Source: Icerya purchasi (lineage: Eukaryota > Arthropoda > Insecta > Hemiptera > Monophlebidae). Taken from it: a DNA stretch of 64,000 bases. Location: NCBI GenBank assembly GCA_039619475.1, contig CM077116.1:459791576-459855575 (forward strand), in the 5' to 3' direction. The notes under the pieces are model-generated. The model ran no database searches and was not told the origin of the DNA. It was given only the letters and a program-made list of their open reading frames with translations. A program made the position numbers and the translations under genes. Below are positions 24,030 to 36,664 of this stretch, piece by piece; positions within the stretch are counted from its first letter, which is position 1, and every line of letters starts with the position of its first letter.

Positions 24030-24500
24030 TCTTCGCTTCGTTTACTTCGTGTATAAAATTCTGCGTTCATGTGGTCCAAGTTACGTGGGACAAACTGGAA
24101 GGGCTTTATACATGTTAGAATTAAGGACCATGAAGCGGATTGCAGACACAAACTAGCGGAAAAATCTGCGATAGCTGAACGTGTACAACGAACACACAAC
24201 ACGAAATAAAATTATTTCGTGACGTGAGAATATTAGTCAGAATCGAAAACGTGAATGAGCGGCTAATCAGAGAAGCCGTGGAAATTGCAAAACAGAAAAA
24301 TTTTTCAACAGAGATGATGATCGAAAAATTGATTTAAATTGGAAGGCGGTTATTGGTTAAAAATAACCAATTAGACGTACACCTATGAACGTGTTAATGA
24401 TGTATTTAAGGAGAGGGTTCAACGTTGTCCAGCTCATTGTGTTTGCGTGTTTTTGCTAATGATGAATACTGTAATGTATTCGAAACGTTAACGTAAAAAA
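24030..24500 (+). pseudogene. Penelope-like element 3' fragment with GIY-YIG endonuclease remnant
   Basis: With a few frameshifts, the plus strand reads CGSSYVGQTGRALYT (24063-24115), then RIKDHEADCRHKLAEKSAI and AERVQRTHN. Later come ENVNERLIREAVEIAKQ and a FFNRDD-like stretch up to about 24330. Known: the C-G-x-x-YVGQT-x-R...IKEH...KSAIAEH order is the GIY-YIG endonuclease at the C-terminus of Penelope-like retroelements. Downstream, TAATGATGAATACTGTAATG then TATTCGAAACGTTAACG (24459-24494) matches the typical non-coding end of these elements. The same CGAAACGTTAACG occurs in reverse at 57437-57449. The RT part is missing. Confidence 0.8.
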
Positions 24501-26350
24501 AATTATGACGTAGTTTTCACCAAAAATAATAAGACGATTCACTACCCCCCCCCGCGAGTCAACTACGGATATTTTTTTATAGCGCGTTGAATAACGTTTA
24601 TTCTTGTTTACTAAATATAAAATTTTCCGTACATCAATTTTCACTGAAAAATACATCGGTTAATTACATCAGATAATTGATACGAGTTATCCTACAATGC
24701 GCGCAACGGCCTATTTTAAAAGTTTCTCTCGTTCAGAAGGAAAAAACGGTTATTGAGAAATGCCAAGGTTGAAAAGAGCAGGAAAAACCTAAGCGCAACA
24801 ATTGGTTATAACGATATCGAAGGAAATAGAAAATTAGATCATCATAATAACTGTTATAAGCAAAATAACGTAACGCCGTTTTTATATTGTTAACTGTGAT
24901 TCAGTTGTTTATGAAACTTTCGTAAAATAATTTTTTAAAATAATTGTTCATCGATTAAAACAAAGAAATATTTTATCGAAAAGTACTTTTTGTCAACTCA
25001 TCAAAAATATAAAAAGATCTTAGATGACGACATTTAAAAAAAAAAAAAGGCACAAAAGTTGTTGATTTAGGTTATTTAGGGTTTTTTTTAAAAAAAAAAC
25101 AAAAAAACAACAGTAATTCACAATTATTTATTGCAGAAAAAACAAAGAAATTGATATTTTTTGTAGCGGTGATTTTTATTAATTTTTGATGAGAATACCA
25201 TTTGATAAGCCGCAAACATTCAATCCGTTAAAGTGTACGGTAATTTAAACTAACTTTTGCTTCGTTTTTCTCATTTATGATTTCTGTACTTCAGCTGATT
25301 TATTTCTTTTACCATATTCAACGTTTTTTCCATCGAAATATAACAGTTAAGCGGTCGTTAAATTTTCATTTATCGCTTTATAAACTCGGAAATTCGTATT
25401 TTTGCTCTTTTGAAATTGACATATTTCAATTTGTTTACGAGTTATATATTACTCTCGAAATTATTTAAATTTAATTTAATTATAAAAGACTTAACGAACA
25501 TTATTACCTTATAAATAATCTGTAATTTGGCAAGCAGGATGCTCTCCATTTAGTGAATTTAGTGTGACAAGGCTCATTAAAATTTTACCAGATAAGCGTA
25601 AACCTCATCCTTCGTTCGAGTAAAAAGAAATTAGTAAACACAACTTTTTTATTCTTTTGATTTGAAAAAGCATTATGCGTTCTGTTTATCACATCGTAAG
25701 TGATAATTTTTTAACTACATGCGAAAGCGGAATTTTGTCGGTTATTATCCTCTCGACTCTATAACTGGAATTGTCATTATATTTCTTAATTATTTTATTT
25801 TTTTTTTGACAAACATTCCGTACAAACACTGACCCCGATCGATACTTTTAATTCATTTATTAAATGTTTCGTCTTTTGTCATATCGAAATCACACCAGCA
25901 CATCTGACTGGTCGCTCGGAAGAAAGAAATAATTATGTAACAGTTTTCCCAGAATTATAAAGGGGGAGATAAAAAATCAAACGCTAATTGTGAAAAAATA
26001 GATATGAATAGGAAAACGTTACTTCATGAAACAGGGAAGTTGTCTTTGTGCGAAATGGTTGTGATAACGTAGGCGCAATAGTTCAATTGTGCTTTTCATA
26101 ATTGTGTATATGAATTACTAGAAGGCACAGAAATATTCAATAATTCAAATGTATTAATTGATACTACATTCGCGGTATTTAGTTGTTTTTTTACGTTCCT
26201 AAAGATACGCAATTAAATCTGTAAATGACGCATTTGAATAATGAAATTCAGCTATAAAATAAACACTGATCTATAAGGTAATATAAATACTAAACGTTAG
26301 AATTTACAATGATTTTTAATAAACTATGTAATTTTACAAAAATTAAATAA
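24501..26350. other. intergenic, downstream of SDHD
   Basis: AT-rich, with no recognised gene. The open frame at 25277-25468 (+) has no motif. The SDHD 3' UTR (minus strand) should lie just below 26350; a minus-strand ATTAAA at about 26323-26328 is a possible polyadenylation signal. Confidence 0.35.
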
Positions 26351-29300
26351 TTACAATGCGTGCCATATCGAGACTACAGTGGAAGATAAACCGCCAGCGT
26401 AGAAGGTTAAATATGCCATACCATATAGCATACCAATTATCACAAGCACAAGTGCGGCGTGCGCTAATTGTGGTATAATCCTGCCGAATACGCTTTCACG
26501 AATATAGTCTGTAACAATCGTTTCCAAGCCCCTAGAAATAATAAAAATTTTTAATAGAACGGTTTACTTGAAGATGTTACATTTCAATACGTACGGTTAG
26601 CGAAAAAATTGAAATATACATCGAAAATATACGTAAAAAATTGTTAAAAAAAAATCGTTTGAAAATGTTTTATAGTAGTGCGTATTCATATGCCAACAAC
26701 GAACAAGAATTTTTGGCAATATAAAAAAAAAACAGACTTCTGTAAAAGCATCACTGTCCGCAGTAATCGGATGATTAAATTTCGATTTAATCGAACTAAA
26801 AATCTTCTAAAAATTGGAGTTTTAATCTTTTTTTTTTTTTTTTTTAATTTTTGTTATAAGTTATGTTTTTTTAATGTTACACTTTTTGTTTTTAATGTTA
26901 CACTTTTTGTTTTTAATTTACGTATTGTGTTTAATCATTATTACTTTTTCACAGATTACTTTTAAATCGTTTTCTTTAGAATTTTTTTAAAAGCAAAACT
27001 GTTTGCTATGTATATTACAAACAGAAGTCATCATCATCATCAAGTCCATTGTCTTACGTAAGGACGTAGTGGCATCATATTCCTTTTAATTGCTACGTGG
27101 AATGCTTCTGACAACTTGTACCCAGTTAGTGTATTTACTTGATCAGCCCATCATAGTGGGCATCTTCCTCTGGGACAAACAGAAATACTATCTCTTAATT
27201 CCATAATCTAACATCTTTATTTTTAAAACTGCCAACTTTTCCATTAACCGAAACTTTATTTAAACCAAACTTTTATTCTTTGAACGGAGACAAACAAAAA
27301 CGATACGACACATGAAATTCAATACAATCTATTTAGCTTATTCAATATCGGTAATGCATAACCCTTTCAATTTCTCTCAGTAATCCCATTATACGTAATT
27401 TTTGAAGAGAAAAAAAAAAACAAACGAGAAAAGAATTTAAAATTACGTTAATGAATAATTTTGAAAATGGACGTTTATTAAAATTTACTCTATATTATGT
27501 GAAAGACCAGTTCGTAATTCTAAAAATCGAACGAACAAATCAATATGAAAATTTTTAATTCAGCTTTTTCAGATCTATTACTGGATAAACAGAAAATAAC
27601 TTGTTGCTTTTAATCTAAAAATGCAAGTACGAGTTTCTGTTCATTTTTCAATCGGTTTTTGTATATCATCGTTCTTATCGTGTTACATTTTCATGTATGT
27701 TTAAATCGACTTAGTACTGCATGCTAGTAAATGTTTCATGGGAAATTGTACTGTTTCTTTTCATCATTCATAACGTTGTTAAGCGCTCATTTGATCCCAT
27801 TCTATATTAGTTAACTTTCGTTTTTCCTTTTTAACCGAAGTTAAATTAACTTTCTACTGAAATACTGTCTTCACCGACTGAAAATGAAAATAGTATAAGT
27901 GAAGGAAATGAGCATTTTGATAGTCGAAAAGTTTTTTGTCATACCGAAAACAGACAAAGCAAATGTTCAGAATAATTGTTATACAACGCATAGACATATC
28001 GCACCAGCACATAGCATTGAACCGCATTAAGGCTAACGAAAAATCCATTTACAGTCGACGTCTTTGCAAAAAACTTATTGTAAGAGAATAACGAAAAGCG
28101 AAAAAAAAATATTGCTAACTGTTGTCACGACGTTACTGACATGATTTATTTTTTTAATGTTGACAAACGAAAAAAAATGGTGAATGTTTTATTTTCTGCA
28201 AACTTTTTTAAATTTCAAATTACTGTACAGCTTAAAAAAGAACGGCTGCAACGAGTAAAAAAAAAAAAAAAAGTACCAAAACTTCACTGGATGAAACAAT
28301 CTTCTTTCGTAAATATAAATTTCAGGCGGTTAAACTTAATTTATTTTTGTAATCTATTATACACTTCCACATTGCAGTTTACAACTTGTACCCTCATCTG
28401 GTTATACTGTAAAATTTAACTTCATGATTATAGTTAGACTAACTACGGCTGCTAATAGACCAAATGGAGTCGCAGTCAAGCGATAAAAAGCGGAATGAGC
28501 GGTGGTTTTGAAAGTTTTATTCCAAATACATTTCAATCGTAACATCAAGTGTTTACGATTTTTAATATACGATAAAAAAATTATTTTTCGTTTTTATTTT
28601 GTCTCCTTATATATCATTACGAAATTAAAAATCAATAAAAATGGAGTAAAGCGTTCATTTCGATATTTATAAAAAATTCGTTTTAACAAAGGCAATAGGT
28701 GGTTAAAAATGGTGTAAATTTGCTCCGGAGATCTATCGAATTGATATTTGGGTGGTAAATGGGTACCACCATGGGGGGGGGGGCATTTGTGACAGAAGTT
28801 TCAGATCCCTCGGCTCCCTAGTTTTTTGCTGAAATACAGCTAAATTTTTTTTCTCAAGCACAAGTTGGCGAATTTTCTCAATTTTTTACTATGTTGTAGA
28901 CACACGGGCGGGGCATCTTGGAAAAAATTAATAACCCTTTCCGATAATATTTCACCCTTCAAATGACACTCTCTAACTTTGTTAATGTTTTTTAGGTACT
29001 GATGAAAATATGCGAGCGTAAGAATAAAACTGTCATTTTCAGATGTATTTTAGACCCCTAAATAACGCATATTATTTTGGTTACCAAAAAATTTTCGTGT
29101 AGGTCACGGTCAAAATTGGTAAAAACGTAAGGTAAGTGAAAATTTTATTGAAAATGAAGCTGTTTATGGGATACAATATTTATATTGCACTTATATACCG
29201 TTTATTAACAAGACCATGGACAAGAAGCACCGACTCCCCTGAGTTCTCTTATGGACCCTTATAGCACCCTAACCCTTAAAATGTGCACTATACTTATGCA

Positions 29301-32300
29301 GACTCTCAAGTAAGAATGCAAGTAATCTAATAATATATGGAAAGGAATTTATTTATTTCAACACCGAGTGTAATCGTTGCGTTGTATATTCCGGTATTCC
29401 CTTGATTACCAAAATTCGTGAATGTCCAGAAAAAAGAATTTGAGTATACGTTTTTGTATAGTATTTTTTTCTCATTATTTCGCAGACTACGTGATCCAAG
29501 ATCTCATCTATATGTTTTTATCGTTGTTCTGCGGCGGGTAACCAAATGTCTTGTCTGTATGTTACTCCTACGAGAGGAGTCCTGTGAAGTGCGAAAAAAT
29601 TTTGCCGTGTTTTTTTTTTTTTATTTTCTTGTTATCCGGGCAGATTTTATTAAATAAGAAAGCCTCTGAAAGAAAAGAAAATTTTATTTCTTGATCATCC
29701 CAAAAATCACGGATTCCAGGTTTTTTCTTTCTTCGAGTAATTTTTATTTTCAATCTGGAGCTCCAGACGAAATGAGGCACTGTATCCGTAATAAATTTTT
29801 AAGAAAGACAAAAGCGAATTTCAAGTTCATCTCATCGGATGAGGATGTAGCGACCCGCAATAGCCATAATAAAGGGTATGGAACTCACTTTACTTTTACT
29901 TTAGCGTGCGGCAGTTATCGGTCTAAAATTCGTAACCGGCTATTCAACACCGATGAGACTGAAGTGGGAATCAAAGAAGACAGCGACAAGGGTTGACATG
30001 TTTTCGATTTTATTTTTACTGGATATTGACATAAATTATTTTCCATATATTAGACTTCTTACATTCTTACTTGAGAGTCTGCCTAAGTATAGTGAGCGTT
30101 TATATTACCTCGTTTCGACTCAATTTTAGGAGGTTGGGGTGCTATAAGGGTCCATAACAGAACTCAGGGGAGTCGGTGCTTCTTGTCCATGGTCTTGTAA
30201 ATAAACGGTATATAAGTGCAATATAAATATTGTATCCCATAAACAGCTTAATTTTAAATAAAATTTTCACTTACCTTACGTTTTTGCCAACTTTGACCGT
30301 GACCTACACGAAAATTTTTTGGTAACCAAAATAATATGCGTTATTTAGAGGTCTAAAATACATCTGAAAATGACAGTTTTATTCTTGCGCTCACATATTT
30401 TCATCAGTACCTAAAAAACATTAACAAAGTTAGGGAGTGTCATTTGAAGGGTGAAATATTGTGTCTACAACATAGTGAAAAATTGAGAAAATCAGTCAAC
30501 TTGCGATTTAGCTATATTTCAACAAAAACTAGGGAGGCGAGGGATCTGAAACTTCTGTCACAAATGGTCCCCATGGTGGTACCCACTTACCACGCAAATA
30601 TCAACTTGACAGCTCTCGCTCCGGAGCAAATTTACACCATTCTTGTCAACCTATGGTATTTAATTCATAATCAAATTACTTTCGGATACCCTTGATTTTG
30701 TATTCAAAATGTAAATAAAAATTTCCAAAAAAAGTTACGATCAAAAAAAAAAAAAAATTAAAAAATTAATTATTTATTTAAAATTAATGTAAAATTACGT
30801 GTAGTTAAAAATATATAAAAACTCACAAATAACACGCGCGGAAAAACGTTATTTATGAAGAAATAGTCGATTTAGTGGAATGAAACCGGTAAGTGAACGA
30901 ATTTTTTAAAACATACCTTTCCATTTATTCTCTTTGCCGTAAGAATATTTTGTATTAAGACCACTTCTTTTTCTTTCTTTCTTTTTTTTTTTTTCTTTTA
31001 TAAAGTGTTCATTTCAAGATTAGCTAACCCCGTGCACATAAATAAACTATTATAACTTATCTGACTATGACCATATTTTCCTCCCCCGCGAATTCTGTAC
31101 TATTAAAATTTATTCACATATATTTTTGTCGTCAAAACCACTTTACGGATTGAATGTCTCGATTGGTAAAAAAAAAAAAGAAAAAAAAACAAACAATAAA
31201 AAACAAAATATACACTCACAAGTATAAATGCGTACTAATTAAAATGACTAAGAAAATGTCAAGTAGTTCTGTCTGAAAATAAAGTGCGGCCGGAATTGTA
31301 AATAGTAACAGAGACGATACAAAACGTTCCAGTATCCATTGCCTCGAATGATCTTTACCCGGAAGGTACCATTGTTGCTTAACATTGGACGTTGAAAAGG
31401 ACTTGTTCTGTTGAGTGATCGGATTAAAAGATGTCTGCAAAATAGAAATGAAATATTGCTGTATTAAAAATATTATTTACTCACAGTACGTTTTTTCAAT
31501 AAAATATAGAATACTAACCAAATCTGATGATAGCGTTGTCGATGCTGCGCAAACGTTTGCATACCGTTTAGTTTTAGAAACCAGTTCAAATTTGTTAGAT
31601 CGTAAATAACTGTTAGTGGACAACAGACATCTTCGGTAAACAACCGGAGCTATGAATAAATTAATACTTAAATGTATGGAGTAATTTAAATTACAGATAA
31701 TTCGCGAAAATGTGCACGTCTATTAACTAATGCCAATTTACGAACCATCATCACAACGAAAATTAACGATCAAATCGTAATTTGCAAATATTTATTTTAA
31801 TTTATATTTATTACGTAAAATTTTACTGAAAAAACTAACACGTCTACTAAATAGGTGAGAAGATATGACTTTTCACTTCCTTTATTCTTTGTTTGCTGAA
31901 ATATGTAATACTCGATCGGTTCATGTCAGACAAATGATTAGCAAAGTGATATAAAAATAAATTATAGTAACATATAAATTAATAAAAAACATCATAATAA
32001 GTTTTTATATTGTTGCTATAGCTTTTTTAGTCTTATGTAGAGGAAATGAAATAGATAGATAAAACTGAAGTTAAAAAAGATATGATGATAATTAACGAAA
32101 TCGTAAATCAAAAAAAAACCTTAAAGAACATATTGCTAAACTTACTAAATCTGCATGGAAAAAACGGCTAAACAACGAATTTGTATTAGAATCAAATTCA
32201 ATGTATTTATATTACGGATTAAATGATGGAAAGTTACGACTCTATAATATGTCAAGTACTATCGACTACATATTAAATAAGAAAAAGTATTAAGCGAAGT

Positions 32301-35300
32301 AAATCGCTAGTAAATCGGTTTGAGGAAAGAGTGCGATTATTAATATTAACCATCTTAATCTATTACTGCTAACAGAACTTTTAAATACGAAGTTTTCCAA
32401 AAAGTATTTACCCATCTTCAATATTTATTCCATTCCCTTTGAAATAGCCCCCGCTCCCCCACCCTCTTGATATTATGCACTTCTGGTACACGGTAGTTTC
32501 GAGAAACACTGTTGGAAGGGTTTTTTTAAGGTACGGCATCTCTAGCTCTGCGATTTCGCCTTTATCTCATCTATTGCTGAAAAACGATGCCCTTTGAGCG
32601 TACTTCTCGATTTTGGGAAATAAGAAGCAGTCGCAGGGTACCATGTCCGGAGAATAGAGTGGTTACGGCATTACAGCGACATTATGCTTCGCTACGAATT
32701 GTTGGAAGAGCAAAGCGATATGCGCCGGTGCGTTGTCGTGGTGCAAAATCCACGAGTTGTTTCTCCAAAGTTCGAGTCGTTTCTTCTAGATTTCCTCGCG
32801 CAAAATCTGTAAAACTTACAAATAGTACTTTACTCGTTGACTGTACGACCGGTTGGTAAGAATTCGTAATGAACTATTCGATTCTAGTTAAAGAAAACGG
32901 TTAGAAGGACCTTCACATTTAACCGGACTTGAGGTGCTTTTTTCGGTCTTGGCTCTTCAGGAAAAACTTCCATTGAGACGACTGAACCATCCTTTCGATG
33001 TCGTATACCCACGTTTCATCGCGCCAGAGTTATAACGCGTTTGAGCAAGTCTGGATCGTCATTGACGTCATTAAGCAACTGTTCAACTATGGTTACCCGA
33101 GATACTGTTTTTGTTGAAAATTCATTCGTTTCGGAACAAATTTTGTCGATACTCGTTTTACGTTTGAAACATTCATAAAAATCACTTCGCATGAGTCGCA
33201 TGAAATTTTTATTGCTTCAGCAACCTCTCTAATGGCAATTCTTCTTACAGCAAGCGCTTTAATTTTTATCACATTTTCGTCACTGTCCACACCTCGCGTC
33301 ATCGTCAATGTCTTCTTGACCTTTTTGTAAGTGTTTGTACCATTCATAAACCCGTGGTTATGTCACAGTATCGTCACCAAAGGCCTTCGTTAAATTCCGT
33401 TTTTAACACAAAACTTTATAATCCAACATTTTACCACACAAAAAAACTGCCAAACACATTAAAGTACATTTTGCTCTTTCGTTCGGCAAACAAAAACTAA
33501 GCATTGTAGCTGCCCGATAGTTAACACGGACGTTACTGGCAGTGCAGCCAACGGACAAACGAAGACTCAACTCGATAAACAAGATGCAGCACACGCAATC
33601 ACAAAATTCGCGTTGCTTTTTGATCATGCCTCGTATAGGTTGCAAAAATCTGTTTAACTTTCACGTCAAAATTGTTATTTCAAAGGAATATCCCGCAACG
33701 TTGTAAAATAGGTCTTTGTTTTATTTACAACAGTAGAATGTCATAACCTTTTTCTGTCTCTGCTCAGTTACATCTACTTTACATTCTTGCATTCGCCTTC
33801 TTAACTATTTGTTGTCAAATACATTCAACTTTGAATCACAGTCCCCCTATAAAACAACATCTTTGATAATATTCGTTAAAAAAAAAAAAAAAAAAAAAAA
33901 GACTCGCTTTCCAAAATTTTCATTTAACTCTGATATTAAGTTTTTATCTAAGAAAAAGTGAAGAGCTATCGTTTAGCTTTCAAGCTTTGTGATATAAGTG
34001 AGCATTGTTTAACCAAGCATGGCATACTTTTATATTAGCAAACTCCGAAGATACATAATCCTAACATTCTTTGTTCTTTATTTAAAACAATAAATTAAAA
34101 TTGTGTTTATATCGAAAATGTAATGAATGAAAGAGCTATAAAATTATAATGATAAATTTCAATTGAAAAATATGCGCTAATAATACCGAGTTATTTACAT
34201 TATATATGAATATCTACTTTATAAGACTGCGTAACAGCATAATGTAAAAAGTTTTCTTTTTGTTCTTTTTTGAGCGCTCAACTGCGGACATTAACCTAGC
34301 GCAAGGGAAATTTTTTGAAGTTTCAATGTGCGGCAGCAGGATTCAAACCTGGTTCTACCCGAACGAAGCACTACTATCTAACCAACTACGTTACGGTAGT
34401 TTAATGTAAAAAGTTTCCCATTATTGAATGTATAATTGTTTCGTTTTGGGTTAGTGTTTCAAATGTTCTAAATACATCGATATACTGTTTCGAAATGCTT
34501 TACTGTTTCCGTCAGAGTCGTTTTGACTACTTTTAAAGCCGAATAATTGGTTTTGGCATTAAAAAATAAGTAAATAAATAAATAACCGTCGGCTATAAAT
34601 TTTCGTTTATCAAAATTTAAACAATATTAAAATAAGTACTGCTAAAAGTGATAAAAATACTATTTCAAACGTCTTACAATAAATCGCCACTAAAAATAAA
34701 AGTGAAACACCTAAACTTCTCAATTTAAAATAAAACAATTAAAATAGATGAGATAAATTTTTCAAATGTTTTAGTTTTATTCTGTTGTTTTTTTTTGTTT
34801 TTTTTATTGACACACTAACTAACACAGCCGGGTAATGGGCTCACACAGTGTCGAAGCAGCGATACACTAGCCATCACTAGTGTTAATTAAAGTAAAAAAA
34901 AAATCCTTCATTTCATATTTAATATCTGCTGTTATTTTCAAAAGTAGAGAATAGTTGAGAATATTTCACGGAACAATACTGCTTATCTAGTAGTTTGTTT
35001 CATTGTTTAAAATTAAAATACTTTTACTATTACACAGAACTTTATTCAATTAATATTGGTCTTGTAAGATAGCGAAAACAATAAAGAAAAGGTGAGGTTA
35101 AAAAAAAATTACAGTCGAAATGACAAAAAATTAATTTAAGAAATAATGAACATTAAATGAGAAAAAACACGTTGCTAACACTGGATAATATGTTATATTA
35201 TCAAAATAATCTATTGATCCAGCACACTGTCAGTATGGAAATATTCAAAGTACGGGATGTATGTTAGCGTATTCGGCAAACTGATCAATTTGTAACTGCG

Positions 35301-36221
35301 TATATGTGCTTCGAAAAATAAGAAAAAAACAAAAGATTTTGATAGATACGCGACATTTTATGAATTACGCATCTTCAAATACACGTTTTATGCGACAAAA
35401 AATAGAAAATAGATAATGTCATATGTGCAGTTTTTCTTTTTAAACTTAAAAATACTACTATTGAAGTCAAGAATGTCGCAAATTTTGCGTTTGGAAAAAT
35501 CGGTTTATAGCCTGCATGGAAAGTATAATTGAAATAAATATTTTACGACAAAAATATTTCCGAAAAGTATTATTTGTCGCGTAACAGCGAATTACAGTAC
35601 TTTAACGTAATTAATATAACAAGCCTGCAGTACATTTGCCTGCCACTTAAACTGGATCAATGTAAACAAAAATAATGAATTATTTTAAATGTTATGAAAA
35701 TATTAAGAGACGTAAATGTTTATACGAATTACTAGGGGGACTCGTCAAATTAAACATAAGTAAAATCAAATCACCCTATTGCTATTATAAACAAATTTTC
35801 CATATTATTTATTGTTTATATTTTCTTGTATGTGCGATGGTAAAGAATTGTTAATGTTTTAATACAATTTTGTCAGCTTTCTTAAAACAAAAACCAATAT
35901 ATTGCCCAGTTTTAAATTTCTTCTAAAATTATTTTCATTTTTTACATTTAATTAACAATAATTACAACAAAAGGATGAAATTATGTAAATATTGCATTTA
36001 AATAAAAAAATAAATTGGAAAATAGAATCATCATAATCGTAAAAAATAAAAAATTATACCGTCATTATAGCTTCAAATTAGTCTTCTTGGTTATTTAGGT
36101 ATAATAAATGTTAGATAATTTAGGACGTTTAACGAATTATATAACATATTACAAGGGTTAATGAATTTAACTTACTGCATGTTAGTTTTTTACATCGGAA
36201 GAAATGGATTAATAATGCCAT
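26351..36221 (-). CDS. SDHD: succinate dehydrogenase [ubiquinone] cytochrome b small subunit, mitochondrial
   Basis: Four coding exons on the minus strand: 36221-36176, 31649-31519, 31434-31220 and 26531-26351. Phases are 1, 0 and 2, and all borders are GT-AG, giving 190 residues and a stop. Residues 1-60 are basic and low in acid, as a mitochondrial transit peptide. Then come SRQWILERFVSSLLLFTIPA (first helix), a second hydrophobic helix ending STHLYLGLETIVTDYI, and a third (AHAALVLVIIGMLYGMAYL). Known: SDHD anchors complex II in the inner membrane and binds heme b and ubiquinone. His128 aligns with the heme ligand, and Asp139-Tyr140 with the quinone-site D-Y pair. The usual HxHWG reads HLYLG here. 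Introns 1 (about 4.5 kb) and 3 (about 4.7 kb) carry transposons, while intron 2 is 84 bp. Confidence 0.92.
27029..27180 (-). pseudogene. LINE polymerase C-terminal fragment with (ATG)n tail
   Basis: On the minus strand, 27175-27045 reads PRGRCPLWWADQVNTLTGYK, then a segment ending MMPLRPYVRQWT and stops. It is followed directly by repeated ATG triplets (plus strand TCATCATCATCATCA at 27029-27043). RGRP-x-x-RWADQ....RDRxxWR ends followed by a triplet tail are typical of some LINE families. It lies in SDHD intron 3. Confidence 0.55.
28695..30654. mobile_element. 2-kb element with about 620-bp inverted repeats, in SDHD intron 3
   Basis: The left arm (about 28695-29350) and right arm (about 30030-30654) are inverted copies with scattered differences. 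Shared landmarks include GGTGTAAATTTGCTCCGGAG at the tips, GGTACCACCATGG, CATGGACAAGAAGCACCGAC and CTCTCAAGTAAGAATG. The tips match from ATAGGT inward, but I find no clear target duplication outside them. The spacer of about 680 bp holds an open frame at 29691-29996. Inference: a non-autonomous DNA transposon with very long inverted repeats (Mutator- or foldback-like), unrelated in sequence to the 17-22 kb element. Confidence 0.8.
29691..29996 (+). CDS. unrecognised 101-codon frame in the spacer of the 2-kb element
   Basis: From about 29757 it reads GAPDEMRHCIRNKFLRKTKA, then FKFISSDEDVATRNSHNKGY and a charged C-terminus (RLFNTDETEVGIKEDSDKG) before the stop. Codon use and the mixed-charge composition look coding, unlike the AT-rich surroundings. 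The first 20 codons are doubtful. I recognise no domain. It may be a captured host exon, a transposase scrap, or chance. No start context or partner exon supports expression. Confidence 0.3.
   Translation: MIIPKITDSRFFLSSSNFYFQSGAPDEMRHCIRNKFLRKTKANFKFISSDEDVATRNSHNKGYGTHFTFTLACGSYRSKIRNRLFNTDETEVGIKEDSDKG
30660..31219. other. SDHD intron 3, left of exon 3
   Basis: Intron sequence with poly-A tracts near 30745 and 31168 and a T-rich tract near 30970-31000. Nothing coding was recognised. Confidence 0.4.
32386..33637 (-). mobile_element. mariner transposon with decayed transposase, in SDHD intron 1
   Basis: The ends are inverted: TACGAAGTTTTCCAAAAAGT at 32386 and, reverse-complemented from 33637, TACGAGGCATGATCAAAAAG. 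The total of about 1.25 kb is normal for mariner. The minus strand carries a broken transposase. It has an N-terminal part (VYEWYKHLQKGQEDIDDDAR, then DENVIKIKALA, RRIAIREVAEAIKIS and VSTKFVPKRM). It also has a first catalytic region (DPDLLKRVIT...DETWVY) and the late motifs HDNAPAHIALLFQQF and PLYSPDMVPCDFLFPKIE. Known: DETWVY, HDNA-x-x-H and YSPD-x-xPCDF carry the DD34D triad. Multiple frameshifts make it inactive. Confidence 0.88.
33638..36175. other. SDHD intron 1, upstream part
   Basis: AT-rich intron sequence with a 23-A run at 33878-33900 and the SINE copy at 34290-34405. No coding region was recognised. Confidence 0.4.
34290..34405 (-). mobile_element. tRNA-derived SINE (copy 2)
   Basis: Read on the minus strand: GTAACGTAGTTGGTTAGATAG (A-box region), then GGTAGAACCAGGTTTGAATCC (exact-looking B box), then TGCTGCCGCACATTGAAA. 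It matches the copy at 13425-13505 in order and spacing. The pol III boxes are well kept, but the sequence does not close into a tRNA cloverleaf, so it is a SINE and not a tRNA gene. Confidence 0.65.
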
Positions 36222-36664
36222 ATCTAACAGAAAGTTAAATTAAAAATATACTAAACACAACAGACTTCGATCAAAGAATAACTTTGTTTACTACGTTATC
36301 AGAACTAGACAAAATTAACACTTGAGTTATCGAATTCGAAAAATAAACGTACAGTGTTGCTACAACTTGTTCTTTTTAGTCGCGATTACAGCGCCCTCAG
36401 CTGACAGATTTCAAAGTCATTTATGTTTACATTACGAAGAGTCTCTCGGAAGCTCCGAAAAAACTTTTTGTGCCTGCGCAAAATACATATTTTATCCGTT
36501 ACTACAACATTCGATGTGCTCGATTTTTGCACATTCAAGATTGAAAAGAACAAAACATGTCGATTTTAAACCAGTTCAACACTTTGTCTTATCTATCAAC
36601 AAAAAATCCTACAATCTTACCAATGAATTGCATGGAAAGAAGAGAATTGGCCTGAAAGAGTTCT
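36222..36664 (-). promoter_or_regulatory. likely SDHD 5' UTR and promoter region
   Basis: The 443 bp between the SDHD start codon and the TTAA edge of the piggyBac-like element. It is less AT-rich than the flanks. A plus-strand open frame (36322-36696) crosses it but has no motif. Inference only: the promoter must be here or beyond the transposon, and the insertion sits within half a kilobase of the gene start. Confidence 0.35.

Noticed and set aside
34290..34405. A tRNA gene
   Set aside because: The A and B boxes are present, but acceptor, D and anticodon stems do not pair, and a related degenerate copy exists at 13.4 kb. A SINE explains it better.
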